Shown here piece after piece: positions 30,043-38,344 of a DNA stretch of 64,000 nt (the stretch's first letter is position 1; the number at the start of each line of letters is the position of its first letter). Position numbers and translations under genes: made by a program. The stretch is from assembly GCF_020991085.1 (NCBI RefSeq), contig NZ_CP087719.1, positions 5,069,001 through 5,133,000 on the forward strand. The letters are read 5' to 3'. This DNA comes from Roseomonas sp. OT10. GTDB taxonomy: Bacteria > Pseudomonadota > Alphaproteobacteria > Acetobacterales > Acetobacteraceae. The notes under the pieces were generated by a model. It ran no database searches. It was not told the DNA's origin and worked only from the letters and a program-made list of their open reading frames with translations.

Positions 30043-31176
30043 TCAGCGCCGGCGGTGGCGGTTCAGCTCCGCCTCCAGGTTCTGGCTGTAGCGCGACATG
30101 GCGAAGCAGAACAGGAAGTAGATCACGCCGACGAAGACGTACACCTCCACCCCGAAGCCCTGCCAGGCTGGCTCGACGATCGCCGTCTTGCCGGCGGTCA
30201 GCAGGTCGAAGATGCCGATGATCAGCACCAGCGAGGTGTCCTTGAAGAAGCCGATGAAGGTGTTCACCAGCGGCGGGATGACGAGGCGCAGCGCCTGCGG
30301 CAGCACGATGAAGCCCGTCTTCTTCCAGTAGGACAGGCCCAGCGCGTCCGCCGCCTCGTACTGGCCCTTGGGCAGGGCCTGGAGCCCGCCGCGCACCACC
30401 TCGGCCAGGTAGGCGCCGGCGAAGAGGATGATGGCGACCTGGGCGCGCAGCAGCTTGTCGACGTTCATCCCCTCCGGCAGGAAGAGCGGGAACATCACGG
30501 ATGCCATGAACAGCAGCGAGATCAGCGGCACGCCGCGGATCAGCTCGACATAGACGACGCAGAGCAGCCGGATCGCCGGCATGCTGGAGCGCTTGCCCAG
30601 CGCCACCAGGATGGCGAGCGGGAAGGCGAAGGCGAGGCCGAAGGTGGAGAGGATCAGGGTGATCGGCAGGCCGCCCCAGCGCTCCTGCGGGACATAGGAC
30701 AGGCCGAGCACGCCGCCCCACATCAGGATGCCGATGACGGTCAGCGTCACCAGCCACACCACCGCCAGCTCCCACCGCCAGAAGCGGCGCATGGCGGAGA
30801 CGATGTAGAGCCCGATGAACAGCAGGCAGACCACCGCCGGCCGCCAGTGCTCCTCGAAGGGATAGGTGCCGAACAGGATGAAGCGGTGCTTCTCCGTGAT
30901 GACGGCCCAGCAGGCGCCCACGCCCTTGAGGTCGCGGCAGGCCTGGGTCTGGTTGCTGGGCACCGACCAGATGGCGTTGACGAAGGCCCAGTCGATGAAG
31001 CCGATCGTCCAGCGCACGATCAGGTAGGCCAGCAGCAGCGTGACCGCCGTGTTGATCCAGGAGGAGAAGAGGTTCGCCCGCACCCAGGCCACGGGTCCCA
31101 CGGCCAGGGCGGGCGGGTTGCGCGGAGCGGCCTCCGGAACCGCCGCCGCGGCGGTGTTGAGGGTGACGTCGCTCAT
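30043..31176 (-). CDS. aapM: General L-amino acid ABC transporter permease AapM
   Basis: A 377-residue permease of the HisMQ family. A long N-terminal region contains extra helices and a periplasmic loop with paired cysteines (residues 97 and 106), as in other AapM proteins. The conserved inner part has the EAA loop (LGLSYWKKTGFIVLPQALR) and the motif LRAQVAIILFAGAYLAEVVRGGLQ. It pairs with AapQ to form the membrane channel for broad-specificity L-amino-acid import. The gene follows aapQ by about 13 bases. Length agrees with Rhizobium AapM (about 380-385). Confidence 0.93.
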   Translation of the reverse strand: MSDVTLNTAAAAVPEAAPRNPPALAVGPVAWVRANLFSSWINTAVTLLLAYLIVRWTIGFIDWAFVNAIWSVPSNQTQACRDLKGVGACWAVITEKHRFILFGTYPFEEHWRPAVVCLLFIGLYIVSAMRRFWRWELAVVWLVTLTVIGILMWGGVLGLSYVPQERWGGLPITLILSTFGLAFAFPLAILVALGKRSSMPAIRLLCVVYVELIRGVPLISLLFMASVMFPLFLPEGMNVDKLLRAQVAIILFAGAYLAEVVRGGLQALPKGQYEAADALGLSYWKKTGFIVLPQALRLVIPPLVNTFIGFFKDTSLVLIIGIFDLLTAGKTAIVEPAWQGFGVEVYVFVGVIYFLFCFAMSRYSQNLEAELNRHRRR

Positions 31177-31189
31177 GACCCGGCCCTCC

Positions 31190-32392
31190 TCAGCGCTCGA
31201 TGAGCGCGATGCGCGTGTTGTACCAGTTCATGAAGAGGCTGATGCTCAGGCTGATGGTCAGGTAGACCAGCATGATGATGGCGATGCCCTCGATCGCCTG
31301 GCCCGTCTGGTTCAGCGTCGTGTTGGCGATCGAGACGATGTCCTGGTAGCCGATGGCGACGGCCAGCGAGGAGTTCTTCGTCAGGTTCAGGTACTGGCTG
31401 GTCATCGGCGGGATGATGACGCGCAGCGCCTGCGGCAGCACGATCAGCCGGAGCGTCGCGCCGGGCCGCAGCCCCAGCGCCTGCGCCGCCTCCCACTGCC
31501 CCTGCGAGACGGAGAGGATGCCGGCGCGCACGATCTCGGCGATGAAGGCGGCCGTGTACATCACGAGGCCGATCAGCAGCGCGAAGAACTCCGGGCTGAC
31601 GGTGATGCCGCCCTGGAAGTTGAAGCCGCGCAGGGCGGGCCAGCTCACCGTCCAGGGCGCGCCGGTCAGGGCCCAGACGGCGACCGGCAGGCCGACCAGG
31701 AAGGCCAGCGCGAAGGGCCATACCCGGCGGGGCTGGCCGTCCGCTATCTGCTTGGCGCGGGCGCTGCGGGCATAGGCCCAGGTCGCGACGGCGCCGACGA
31801 CGAAGGCGAGCAGGGCGAAGGTGTGGGAATCCTGCCATTCGATCCAGGGCAGCTTCAGCCCGCGGTTGGACAGGAAGATGCCGCCGCCGGGGTTCAGCGC
31901 CTGGCGCGGCCCGGGCAGGGACTGGAGGATCGTGTACCAGAACAGCAGCTGCAGCAGCAGCGGCAGGTCGCGCACCAGCTCGACATAGGCGCCCGCGACG
32001 CGGGAGAGCAGCCAGTTCTTCGACAGCTTGGCGATGCCGATCAGCGTGCCCAGGACGGTGGCGAGGACGATGCCGATGACGGCGACCTTGAGCGTGTTCA
32101 GCACGCCCACGGTGAGGGCGCGGAAATAGGTGCTGGTGGGCGAGTATTCGATCAGGTGCTCGCCGATCGGCAGCCCCGCCTCGCGCCACAGGAAGCCGAA
32201 GCCCGTGGCGATGCGCCGGACCTCGAGGTTGTGGGCGGTGTTGCGGGCCAGCCACCAGACCAGGGCGACCACCAGCCCGACGATCAGCACCTGCCAGACG
32301 ATCGAGCGGAGGCGCTCGTCCCGCCAGCTCAGTCGCAGCGGCCTTTTCGGCGGCGGGCGGAGGAGGCGCGGGTCGATGGTGGTCTGCGACAT
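31190..32392 (-). CDS. aapQ: General L-amino acid ABC transporter permease AapQ
   Basis: A 400-residue permease of the same family, length as in Rhizobium AapQ. The N-terminal part contains an amphipathic cytosolic start (residues 1-25) and a helix, then a periplasmic loop. The conserved MAEIVRAG-type segment here reads FIAEIVRAGILSVSQGQWEA, and the EAA loop is ALGLRPGATLRLIVLPQALR. It precedes aapM and follows aapJ. Between aapJ and aapQ there is a strong hairpin, so the binding protein can be made in excess over the permeases. Confidence 0.93.
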   Translation of the reverse strand: MSQTTIDPRLLRPPPKRPLRLSWRDERLRSIVWQVLIVGLVVALVWWLARNTAHNLEVRRIATGFGFLWREAGLPIGEHLIEYSPTSTYFRALTVGVLNTLKVAVIGIVLATVLGTLIGIAKLSKNWLLSRVAGAYVELVRDLPLLLQLLFWYTILQSLPGPRQALNPGGGIFLSNRGLKLPWIEWQDSHTFALLAFVVGAVATWAYARSARAKQIADGQPRRVWPFALAFLVGLPVAVWALTGAPWTVSWPALRGFNFQGGITVSPEFFALLIGLVMYTAAFIAEIVRAGILSVSQGQWEAAQALGLRPGATLRLIVLPQALRVIIPPMTSQYLNLTKNSSLAVAIGYQDIVSIANTTLNQTGQAIEGIAIIMLVYLTISLSISLFMNWYNTRIALIER

Positions 32393-32439
32393 CGTGTTGG
32401 CCTGTTCTCCTTGCCCATGCCGGGCCGGGTGGCAAAGGT

Positions 32440-32473
32440 GGGACGGGCCGGGGGATCAGCCCCGGCCCGTCCC
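32440..32473 (-). terminator. Attenuating hairpin between aapJ and aapQ
   Basis: A perfect hairpin with 14-base arms (32440-32453 and 32460-32473) and a six-base GATCAG loop begins 9 bases past the aapJ stop on the minus strand. Partial termination after a binding-protein gene is a known way to make more binding protein than permease. No T-run follows. Confidence 0.6.
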
Positions 32474-32481
32474 GTCCCGCG

Positions 32482-33525
32482 TCAGCGCAGCGGCGGCGCG
32501 TATTGCAGGCCGCCCTTGGTCCACTGCGCGTTCGGGCCGCGCTGGATGCCGATCGGGGTCAGGTGGCGCTCGAACACCTCGGCGTAGTTGCCGACCTGCT
32601 TGATGACGTTCACCGCCCAGTTCGGCTGCAGCGTCACCATCTGGCCCAGGTCGCCGGTCTTGCCGACCAGGCGCTGCACGTCCGGCCGCGGGTCGTTCGC
32701 CATGCGGTCGATGTTCTTGCTGTCGATCCCCAGCTCCTCCGCCGTCAGCATGGCGTAGTGGACCCAGTGGACGATGTCCCCGAAGCGCTGGTCGCCGTGG
32801 CGGTAGGCCGGGCCCAGCGGCTCCTTGCTGATGACCTCGGGCAGGATCACGTGGTCAGCCGGCGTCGGCTGCGCCGAGCGGGTGGCGGCGAGGCCGGAGA
32901 CGTCGGTGGTGTAGGCGTCGCAGCGGCCGGCGACATAGGCGCTGACCAGCTCCTCCAGCCGCTCGATCACCACCGGGGTGAACTGCACGTTGTTGGAGCG
33001 CGCCCAGTCCGTCAGGTTCTGCTCGGTCGTGGTGCCGGGCTGGACGCAGATGGTGGCGCCGTTCAGCTCCTTGGCGCTGTTCACGCCCAGGGCCTTCTTC
33101 ACCATGAAGCCCTGGCCGTCGAAGAAGGTGATGGCGCCGAAGTCGAAGCCCAGGCTGGTGTCGCGCGACATGGTCCAGGTGGTGTTGCGCGACAGCAGGT
33201 CGACCTCGCCCGACTGCAGCGCGGTGAAGCGGTTCTGCGCCGTGGTGGGCACGTAGCGGACCTTGCTGGCGTCGCCCAGGATGGCGGCGGCGACGGCGCG
33301 GCAGAAATCCACGTCGAAGCCCTTCCAGGCCCCCTGGCTGTCCGGCTGGGCGAAGCCGGCGAGGCCCGTGTTCACGCCGCAGATCAGCGTGCCGCGCGCG
33401 CGGATGGCATCCAGTGTCGCCGCCGGGCCCTGGGCTGCCGGCTGCTGGGCCTGGGCGCCGCCGAGGCCGGCACCCAGGGCGAGGGCCCCGACCGCTCCCA
33501 GAAAGGCTAGACGCAATGGCCGCAT
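32482..33525 (-). CDS. aapJ: General L-amino acid ABC transporter substrate-binding protein
   Basis: A 347-residue periplasmic binding protein. The Sec signal peptide occupies residues 1 to about 24 (MRPLRLAFLGAVGALALGAG, cleavage near Ala-Gln-Ala). The mature protein begins with the AapJ-typical TLDAIRARGTLICGVNTGLAGFAQPD region and contains RAVAAAILGDASKVRYVPTT further on. The ATG at 33525 is chosen since it directly starts the signal; the longer frame is spurious. It heads the aap operon; the promoter must lie in the 290-base spacer before the divergent ornithine-cyclodeaminase-like gene, but I could not identify it. Confidence 0.93.
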   Translation of the reverse strand: MRPLRLAFLGAVGALALGAGLGGAQAQQPAAQGPAATLDAIRARGTLICGVNTGLAGFAQPDSQGAWKGFDVDFCRAVAAAILGDASKVRYVPTTAQNRFTALQSGEVDLLSRNTTWTMSRDTSLGFDFGAITFFDGQGFMVKKALGVNSAKELNGATICVQPGTTTEQNLTDWARSNNVQFTPVVIERLEELVSAYVAGRCDAYTTDVSGLAATRSAQPTPADHVILPEVISKEPLGPAYRHGDQRFGDIVHWVHYAMLTAEELGIDSKNIDRMANDPRPDVQRLVGKTGDLGQMVTLQPNWAVNVIKQVGNYAEVFERHLTPIGIQRGPNAQWTKGGLQYAPPLR

Positions 33526-33814
33526 GAACAATCTCCCCAAACCGAGCAGGTTCCGCTGCGAATCCAGCGCAGCGGTTCGGGGCCTGAACGGAGACCGCGC
33601 CTCGCGGTGTCCACGCCCCTCGATTCTCCCGTTACCGCGACCGCATGACCAGCGCAATTCGCGCGCTCTTCCCCTGCGTCGGGGAGAGTCATCCGCGCGC
33701 CCCACGCAAGCCTTGTGCCAGGGGCGGCCGGCGGCCCTGGCGCGCCGCCCGCCCGGCGGCGACACTGCCGCACCGGCCGCGGACGGCGCGGCACGGCCGG
33801 GGCGGGGAGGGGTG

Positions 33815-34756
33815 ATGCGGATCCTGGATGCGGCGGAGGTGCGGGCCCGCCTGCCCTGGCCGGCGCTGATCGGCGCGCTGGAGGCCATGTTCCGCCAGGG
33901 CTGCGAGGCGCCGCTGCGCCACCACCACGGGCTGGGCCCCTCCGGCGCGGGGCAGGCCTCGCTGCTGCTGATGCCCGCCTGGCAGGCAGGTGGCTTCACC
34001 GGGGTCAAGCTGGTGCATGTCGTTCCAGCCAACGCAACCGCGGGCCTGCCGGCGGTGCACGCCGTCTACCTGCTGTCGGAGGCCGCGACCGGCCGGCCGC
34101 TGGCCGTCCTCGACGGCGGCGAGTTGACGGACCGGCGCACGGCGGCGACCAGCGTGCTGGCCGCCCGCCACCTCGCCCGCCCGGACAGCCGGCGCCTGCT
34201 GTTGCTGGGCAGCGGCCGCATCGCCCATGCCCTGGCCGGCTGCTACCGCAGCGCCTTCCCGATCGAGGAGATCGCCGTCTGGTCGCGCCGGCCGGAGAGC
34301 GCGGCGCGGCTGGTCGCGGCGCTGGCGGCGGAAGGGCACCCGGCCCGCGCCGCCGCCACGCCCGACCCCGCCGGGGCGGACATCGTGGCCGCCGCCACGC
34401 TGTCGGCCGAGCCGCTGGTGCGCGGGGCGGCGGTGGGGCCGGGGACGCATGTGGACCTGGTCGGCGCCTTCCGCCCGGACATGCGGGAAAGCGACGGGGC
34501 GCTGCTGGCCCGGGCGCGGCTGGTGGTGGACACCCATGCCGGGGCGCTGGCGGAGGCGGGGGACATCCGGCAGGCCATGGCGGAGGGGGCCATCGGGCGC
34601 GGGGACGTGGCGGCGGAGCTGGCGGAGCTGTGCCGGGGGGAGAAGCCGGGGCGGGAGGACGCGCGGCAGGTGACGGTGTTCAAGTCGGTGGGCTGGGCGG
34701 GTGAGGATCTGGCGGCGGCGGCGCTGGCCTATGGGGCGGCCGCCGAAGCACCCTGA
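33815..34756 (+). CDS. Ornithine cyclodeaminase / mu-crystallin family protein
   Basis: A 313-residue NAD(P)-dependent enzyme. The N-terminal segment with RILDAAEVRARLPWPALIGA, the substrate-domain stretch TGVKLVHVVPANATAGLPAV and the Rossmann loop LLGSGRIAHA near residue 130 are family landmarks. Members cyclise ornithine to proline, or reduce ketimines and other imino acids. The ATG at 33815 follows a Gly/Ala-rich region and fits the family; a GTG one codon upstream is possible. The gene is divergent from the L-amino-acid transporter operon, which fits a role in amino-acid or imino-acid catabolism. The exact reaction is uncertain. Confidence 0.85.
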   Translation: MRILDAAEVRARLPWPALIGALEAMFRQGCEAPLRHHHGLGPSGAGQASLLLMPAWQAGGFTGVKLVHVVPANATAGLPAVHAVYLLSEAATGRPLAVLDGGELTDRRTAATSVLAARHLARPDSRRLLLLGSGRIAHALAGCYRSAFPIEEIAVWSRRPESAARLVAALAAEGHPARAAATPDPAGADIVAAATLSAEPLVRGAAVGPGTHVDLVGAFRPDMRESDGALLARARLVVDTHAGALAEAGDIRQAMAEGAIGRGDVAAELAELCRGEKPGREDARQVTVFKSVGWAGEDLAAAALAYGAAAEAP

Positions 34757-34956
34757 CCGCCGCTCCGCGCCCCGGCCGGTCCGCGATCAGGCCGGGGGCG
34801 CGCGTCGCGGGTGGGCCTGGGTGCCGCCACGGGCCTCTGGCCCCGGACGGATGCGGCCCCACCCCGCAAGGATGAGATGCCATTCCTGCTCCCGCCGATT
34901 GCCGGTCTGGTCAGGCCATTTCATCATGCAGAACCAAGACGCGGGGGAGAGGCGGC

Positions 34957-37392
34957 ATGATCGTGGAACACGGCCCGGATGAGGACCGGGCCACCGGCTC
35001 GCCCGTGGCGGACACCCTCTCCGGCGGCGGAGGCTCGGACATCCTGGGCGGGGAGGGGGGCGACGACCTCCTCTACGGCTTCGGCGCCGCCGACCTCGCC
35101 CCGGATTCGGGCGTCATCGACGTCCACCGCCTGGCGCTCAACTTCGCCAGCCCCGTCTACGCCGCCTCCCCGCCCGGCCAGCCAGACCTTCTCTACATCG
35201 TCGAGCAGCACACCGGCCGGATCGTCATCCTCGACACCGCCACGGAAGCCAGGCTGGCGACGCCCTTCCTGGACCTGCCGGATGCCGGCCTCGCGGCCGG
35301 CGGGGAGCAGGGCCTGCTCGGCCTCGCCTTCGACCCCGGCTATGCCGCCAACGGCAGGTTCTACGTCTACCTGACGAACGCGGCCGGCGCGGTGGAGATC
35401 CGCGAATACACCCGCTCCGCGGCGAACCCCGCCCAGGCCGATCCCGCCTCCGCGCGCCTCATCCTCACCTTCGATCACCCGGGCAGCCAGCATTACGGCG
35501 GCTGGATGGATTTCGGCCCGGATGGCCACCTCTACATCGCCACCGGCGATGGCGGCTTCCCGGGGCGCGTCGAGGACACCTCGCAGGACCCGGACTCGCT
35601 GCTCGGCAAGATGCTGCGGATCGACCCGCGCTCGGACGGCTTCCCCGAGGATGCGGGCCGCAACTACGCCATCCCCGAGGGCAATGCCTTCCCCTCCGGC
35701 GACGGGGCGCCGGAGGTATGGGCGCTCGGCCTGCGCAACCCCTGGCGCAACAGCTTCGACACGCGGACGGGCGACCTCTACATCGCCGATGTGGGCGAGG
35801 ACAGGATCGAGGAGATCAACCATGTCCCGGCCGGCAGCGCCGGCGGCCTGAACTTCGGATGGAGGGTCAAGGAAGGCTCGATCGGCCCGGACGACCCGGC
35901 CTATACGGACCCGACCCTGGAGTACCAGCACGGCACGGGCCCGCTCAACGGCGCCTCGGTCACCGGCGGCCACGTGTATCATGGGCCCGGCGGCGCCCAG
36001 GGCCTCTACCTCTTCGCCGACTTCTCGGCCAACCATCTCTGGGCCACCCGCATCGTCGACGGCGCGCCGCAGTTCTTCCGCAACCTGGACCAGGACCTGC
36101 GCATCGACGCGGGGCGGTTCAGCTCCATCGTCTCCTTCGCCCAGAGCGGCGATGGCGGGCTCTACGCCATGGGCGTCGACGGCAAGTTCCTGCGCCTGCG
36201 CTTCTCGGAGGCCGCGGGCGACGGGAACGACACCCTCGACGGCGGAGCCGGGAACGACCGGCTGTACGGCGGCAGCGGCGACGACAGCCTTCTGGGCGGC
36301 ACCGGGGACGACCAGCTGGCGGGCGGCCTGGGGAACGACGCGCTGGACGGCGGCGCGGGGAACGACACGGCCCGCTTCTCCGGCACCCTCGCCCAGCACG
36401 CGGTCCGGTACGACGCGGCCAGCGGCCGCCTCGTCGTCTCGGACAGCCGCGCCGGGCCCCATGACGGCACCGATAGCCTGGCGGGGATCGAGCGCCTCGC
36501 CTTCGACGACCAGACGGTGGATGCGTCGAGCTACCTGCCGACGACCTTCTCGATCGCCGCCCTCTCCGCCGCCCGGGCGGAAGGGAATGGCGGCAGTTCC
36601 CCCTTCACCTTCGTGGTGACCCGCCAGGGCGCGACCGACGCCGCGGCGACCGTGCGCTTCGGCATGACCGGCGGCACGGCGGACGGGGCTGATTTCGCCG
36701 GCGGTGTCCTCCCCTCCGGCACGGTCGCCTTCGCCGCCGGCCAGGACACCGTCCTGGTCACGGTCGCCGTGGCGGGAGATGGGGAGGTCGAGGGCGACGA
36801 GACCTTCACGCTCGCCCTGTCCGCGCCCAGCACCGGCAGCATCGACCCGCTGCGCGCGACGGCCGGTGGCACGATCCGCAACGACGACGCCGCGGCGGGC
36901 GCCTATGTGCGGGGCACCGCCGGCGCCGACCTGCTGGACTACGCGGGCTCGGCCGGCCGGGTGCAGATCGCCGGGCTGGAAGGCAACGACACCCTGCGCG
37001 GCGGCAGCGGAAGCGACGCGTTCAACGGCGCCGTGGGGGACGACGTCATCGCCGGCGGTGCGGGCAACGACGCCATCACGGGCGGCCTCGGCGCCGACCG
37101 CGTCAGCGGTGGGGCGGGGAGCGACACCTTCAACATCGGCCGGGGTGACATCGCCGCGACGGGCGCGACGGACCTGATCGTCGACTTCCAGGGCGCGGGC
37201 GCGGCGGGGGGCGACGTGATCCGCTTCACCGGCTTCGCCGCGGGCTCGACCCTGGCGCTCGTCGGAACCTCCGGCAATGCGCTGGTCTACGAGGTGCAGG
37301 ACCTGGCCGGCCTGTCCGAGGGACGGCTGCTGGTGAGCGCCAGCGGCGTGCCGGGTCCCGCGCTCGCCGCGGGCGACTACGTCTTCGCCTGA
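34957..37392 (+). CDS. PQQ-dependent sugar dehydrogenase-like protein with RTX and Calx-beta modules
   Basis: An 811-residue mosaic secreted protein. An N-terminal RTX-like segment (Gly-Gly-Gly-Ser-Asp motifs near residues 20-40) precedes a six-bladed propeller of the soluble glucose/sorbosone dehydrogenase type (about residues 55-410; for example [13 protein letters not shown] and [13 protein letters not shown]). Next comes a row of calcium-binding nonapeptides (about 425-475), a Calx-beta domain (about 525-640, with [15 protein letters not shown]), and a final RTX block (about 670-730). There is no Sec signal, and the RTX repeats imply type I secretion, but no exporter genes are close. The start is supported by a GGGGGAGAGG ribosome site. 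Possible role: periplasm-free, extracellular aldose oxidation or surface attachment; PQQ use is inferred. Confidence 0.85.
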   Translation: MIVEHGPDEDRATGSPVADTLSGGGGSDILGGEGGDDLLYGFGAADLAPDSGVIDVHRLALNFASPVYAASPPGQPDLLYIVEQHTGRIVILDTATEARLATPFLDLPDAGLAAGGEQGLLGLAFDPGYAANGRFYVYLTNAAGAVEIREYTRSAANPAQADPASARLILTFDHPGSQHYGGWMDFGPDGHLYIATGDGGFPGRVEDTSQDPDSLLGKMLRIDPRSDGFPEDAGRNYAIPEGNAFPSGDGAPEVWALGLRNPWRNSFDTRTGDLYIADVGEDRIEEINHVPAGSAGGLNFGWRVKEGSIGPDDPAYTDPTLEYQHGTGPLNGASVTGGHVYHGPGGAQGLYLFADFSANHLWATRIVDGAPQFFRNLDQDLRIDAGRFSSIVSFAQSGDGGLYAMGVDGKFLRLRFSEAAGDGNDTLDGGAGNDRLYGGSGDDSLLGGTGDDQLAGGLGNDALDGGAGNDTARFSGTLAQHAVRYDAASGRLVVSDSRAGPHDGTDSLAGIERLAFDDQTVDASSYLPTTFSIAALSAARAEGNGGSSPFTFVVTRQGATDAAATVRFGMTGGTADGADFAGGVLPSGTVAFAAGQDTVLVTVAVAGDGEVEGDETFTLALSAPSTGSIDPLRATAGGTIRNDDAAAGAYVRGTAGADLLDYAGSAGRVQIAGLEGNDTLRGGSGSDAFNGAVGDDVIAGGAGNDAITGGLGADRVSGGAGSDTFNIGRGDIAATGATDLIVDFQGAGAAGGDVIRFTGFAAGSTLALVGTSGNALVYEVQDLAGLSEGRLLVSASGVPGPALAAGDYVFA

Positions 37393-37419
37393 TCCCCAGG
37401 AGGAGGCCGGCCCGCCGCA

Positions 37420-37800
37420 TCCCCTCGTCCCGGCGTCGGACCGGGAGGGGACGCCGTCCCCTCCCAGACCCTCCCCTGCCGGGGCCACAAGCGGGCCCCG
37501 GACCCCGCTGGGAGTTTGGCGCTTCGTGGCTGCCGTCTGCCGTGGGCTGAACCCTGACGGGGCGCGGACAGGCGGAACTCCAGAATAGCTTTGAAGGCGT
37601 CAGCGAGTGCTGCGGCCGGTCCCGCCGAGGAGCATGGCTCCTCGGCGCCTCGACCCCGTATCAGGCTGTCCCGCGGCAGCGCCAAATGGGTCCAGGGCCC
37701 GCAGGGTCCTGGCGGAGTGGGGGTATCGGGGGCGAGGCGGAGCCTTGCCCCCGGGCCACGGGCGCACCCCGCACCGGCACGGATCAACGCATCCCGCCGG
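37420..37800 (+). repeat. Multi-hairpin interspersed element, copy D
   Basis: This occupies the 424-base gap after the RTX dehydrogenase gene and starts about 30 bases past its stop, on the same strand. Hairpins: 37443-37465, 37479-37501, 37623-37647 (11-base arms, loop ATG), 37692-37712 and 37728-37752. The first hairpin is notable: its 10-base arms (GGGAGGGGAC) differ from the arms at the same place in copies B and C (ATCGACGC), yet it is still perfectly palindromic. No gene is credible here. Confidence 0.85.
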
Positions 37801-37816
37801 CCGTATCGTTCCTTCT

Positions 37817-38344
37817 TCAGTCCTCCGCTGGCAGGAGCAGCGTGCCGGGGCTTTCTCCGGCCGATGCGGCGTTCCCCCACGCCACCGACACCCGTGCCCC
37901 CTCCAGCCGCACCACCGCCTCTGCCGCCGCCGGCCGTGCTGCCGCCATCCCCACCAGCACCGCATCCATCCGTGGCCGCGCGACCGCCACCCGCACCCTC
38001 TCTCCCGTCACCTCCAGCCGCATCGGCTTGCCTGTCGCCAGCCCCAGCAGCGGCAGGATCTCCCGCAGCCAGTCCTCGGCCACCACCGGCACCACCGTCT
38101 CCGGCCTGGTCAGCGCCAGCAATCCCCGCACCAGCCCGTCATACGCCCGCGCCGCCTCCAGCGCCCGGCCCACCTGCCGTGCCTCCCGGCTTCCCTCCGG
38201 CAGGGTCCCGGCTGCTCCTTCGAGGTTCATCAGCAGCACCAGGGCCAGGTTGTTGGCCGCGTGCCGCGCCGGGCCGAACAGCCGGCGCAGCGCCTCCTCC
38301 CCGGGCGACAGGGGCTCCGGCCGGGGCGCGTCCGTCGGGCTCAT
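37817..38344 (-). CDS. Degenerate histidine-kinase-like (DHp) protein
   Basis: A 175-residue protein. Residues 25-75 resemble the dimerisation/phospho-acceptor helices of histidine kinases: the pattern RHAANNLALVLLMNLEGA (His28) matches the H-x-x-N-N-x-L motif, and a second helix ends in Leu-Leu-Ala-Leu-Thr-Arg-Pro. The C-terminal part resembles a shrunken ATPase domain in which the N-box and G-boxes are missing, so catalysis is unlikely. It may act as a phosphotransferase of the ChpT kind or be an orphan pseudokinase. Its ATG overlaps the stop of the upstream penicillin-binding-protein gene (ATGA), so both are translated together. Function not established. Confidence 0.65.
   Translation of the reverse strand: MSPTDAPRPEPLSPGEEALRRLFGPARHAANNLALVLLMNLEGAAGTLPEGSREARQVGRALEAARAYDGLVRGLLALTRPETVVPVVAEDWLREILPLLGLATGKPMRLEVTGERVRVAVARPRMDAVLVGMAAARPAAAEAVVRLEGARVSVAWGNAASAGESPGTLLLPAED

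Noticed and set aside
36162-36881. Minus-strand Pro/Ser-rich frames over the RTX dehydrogenase
   Set aside because: They mirror the Gly/Asp nonapeptide repeats of the real gene and have no homology or start signals.
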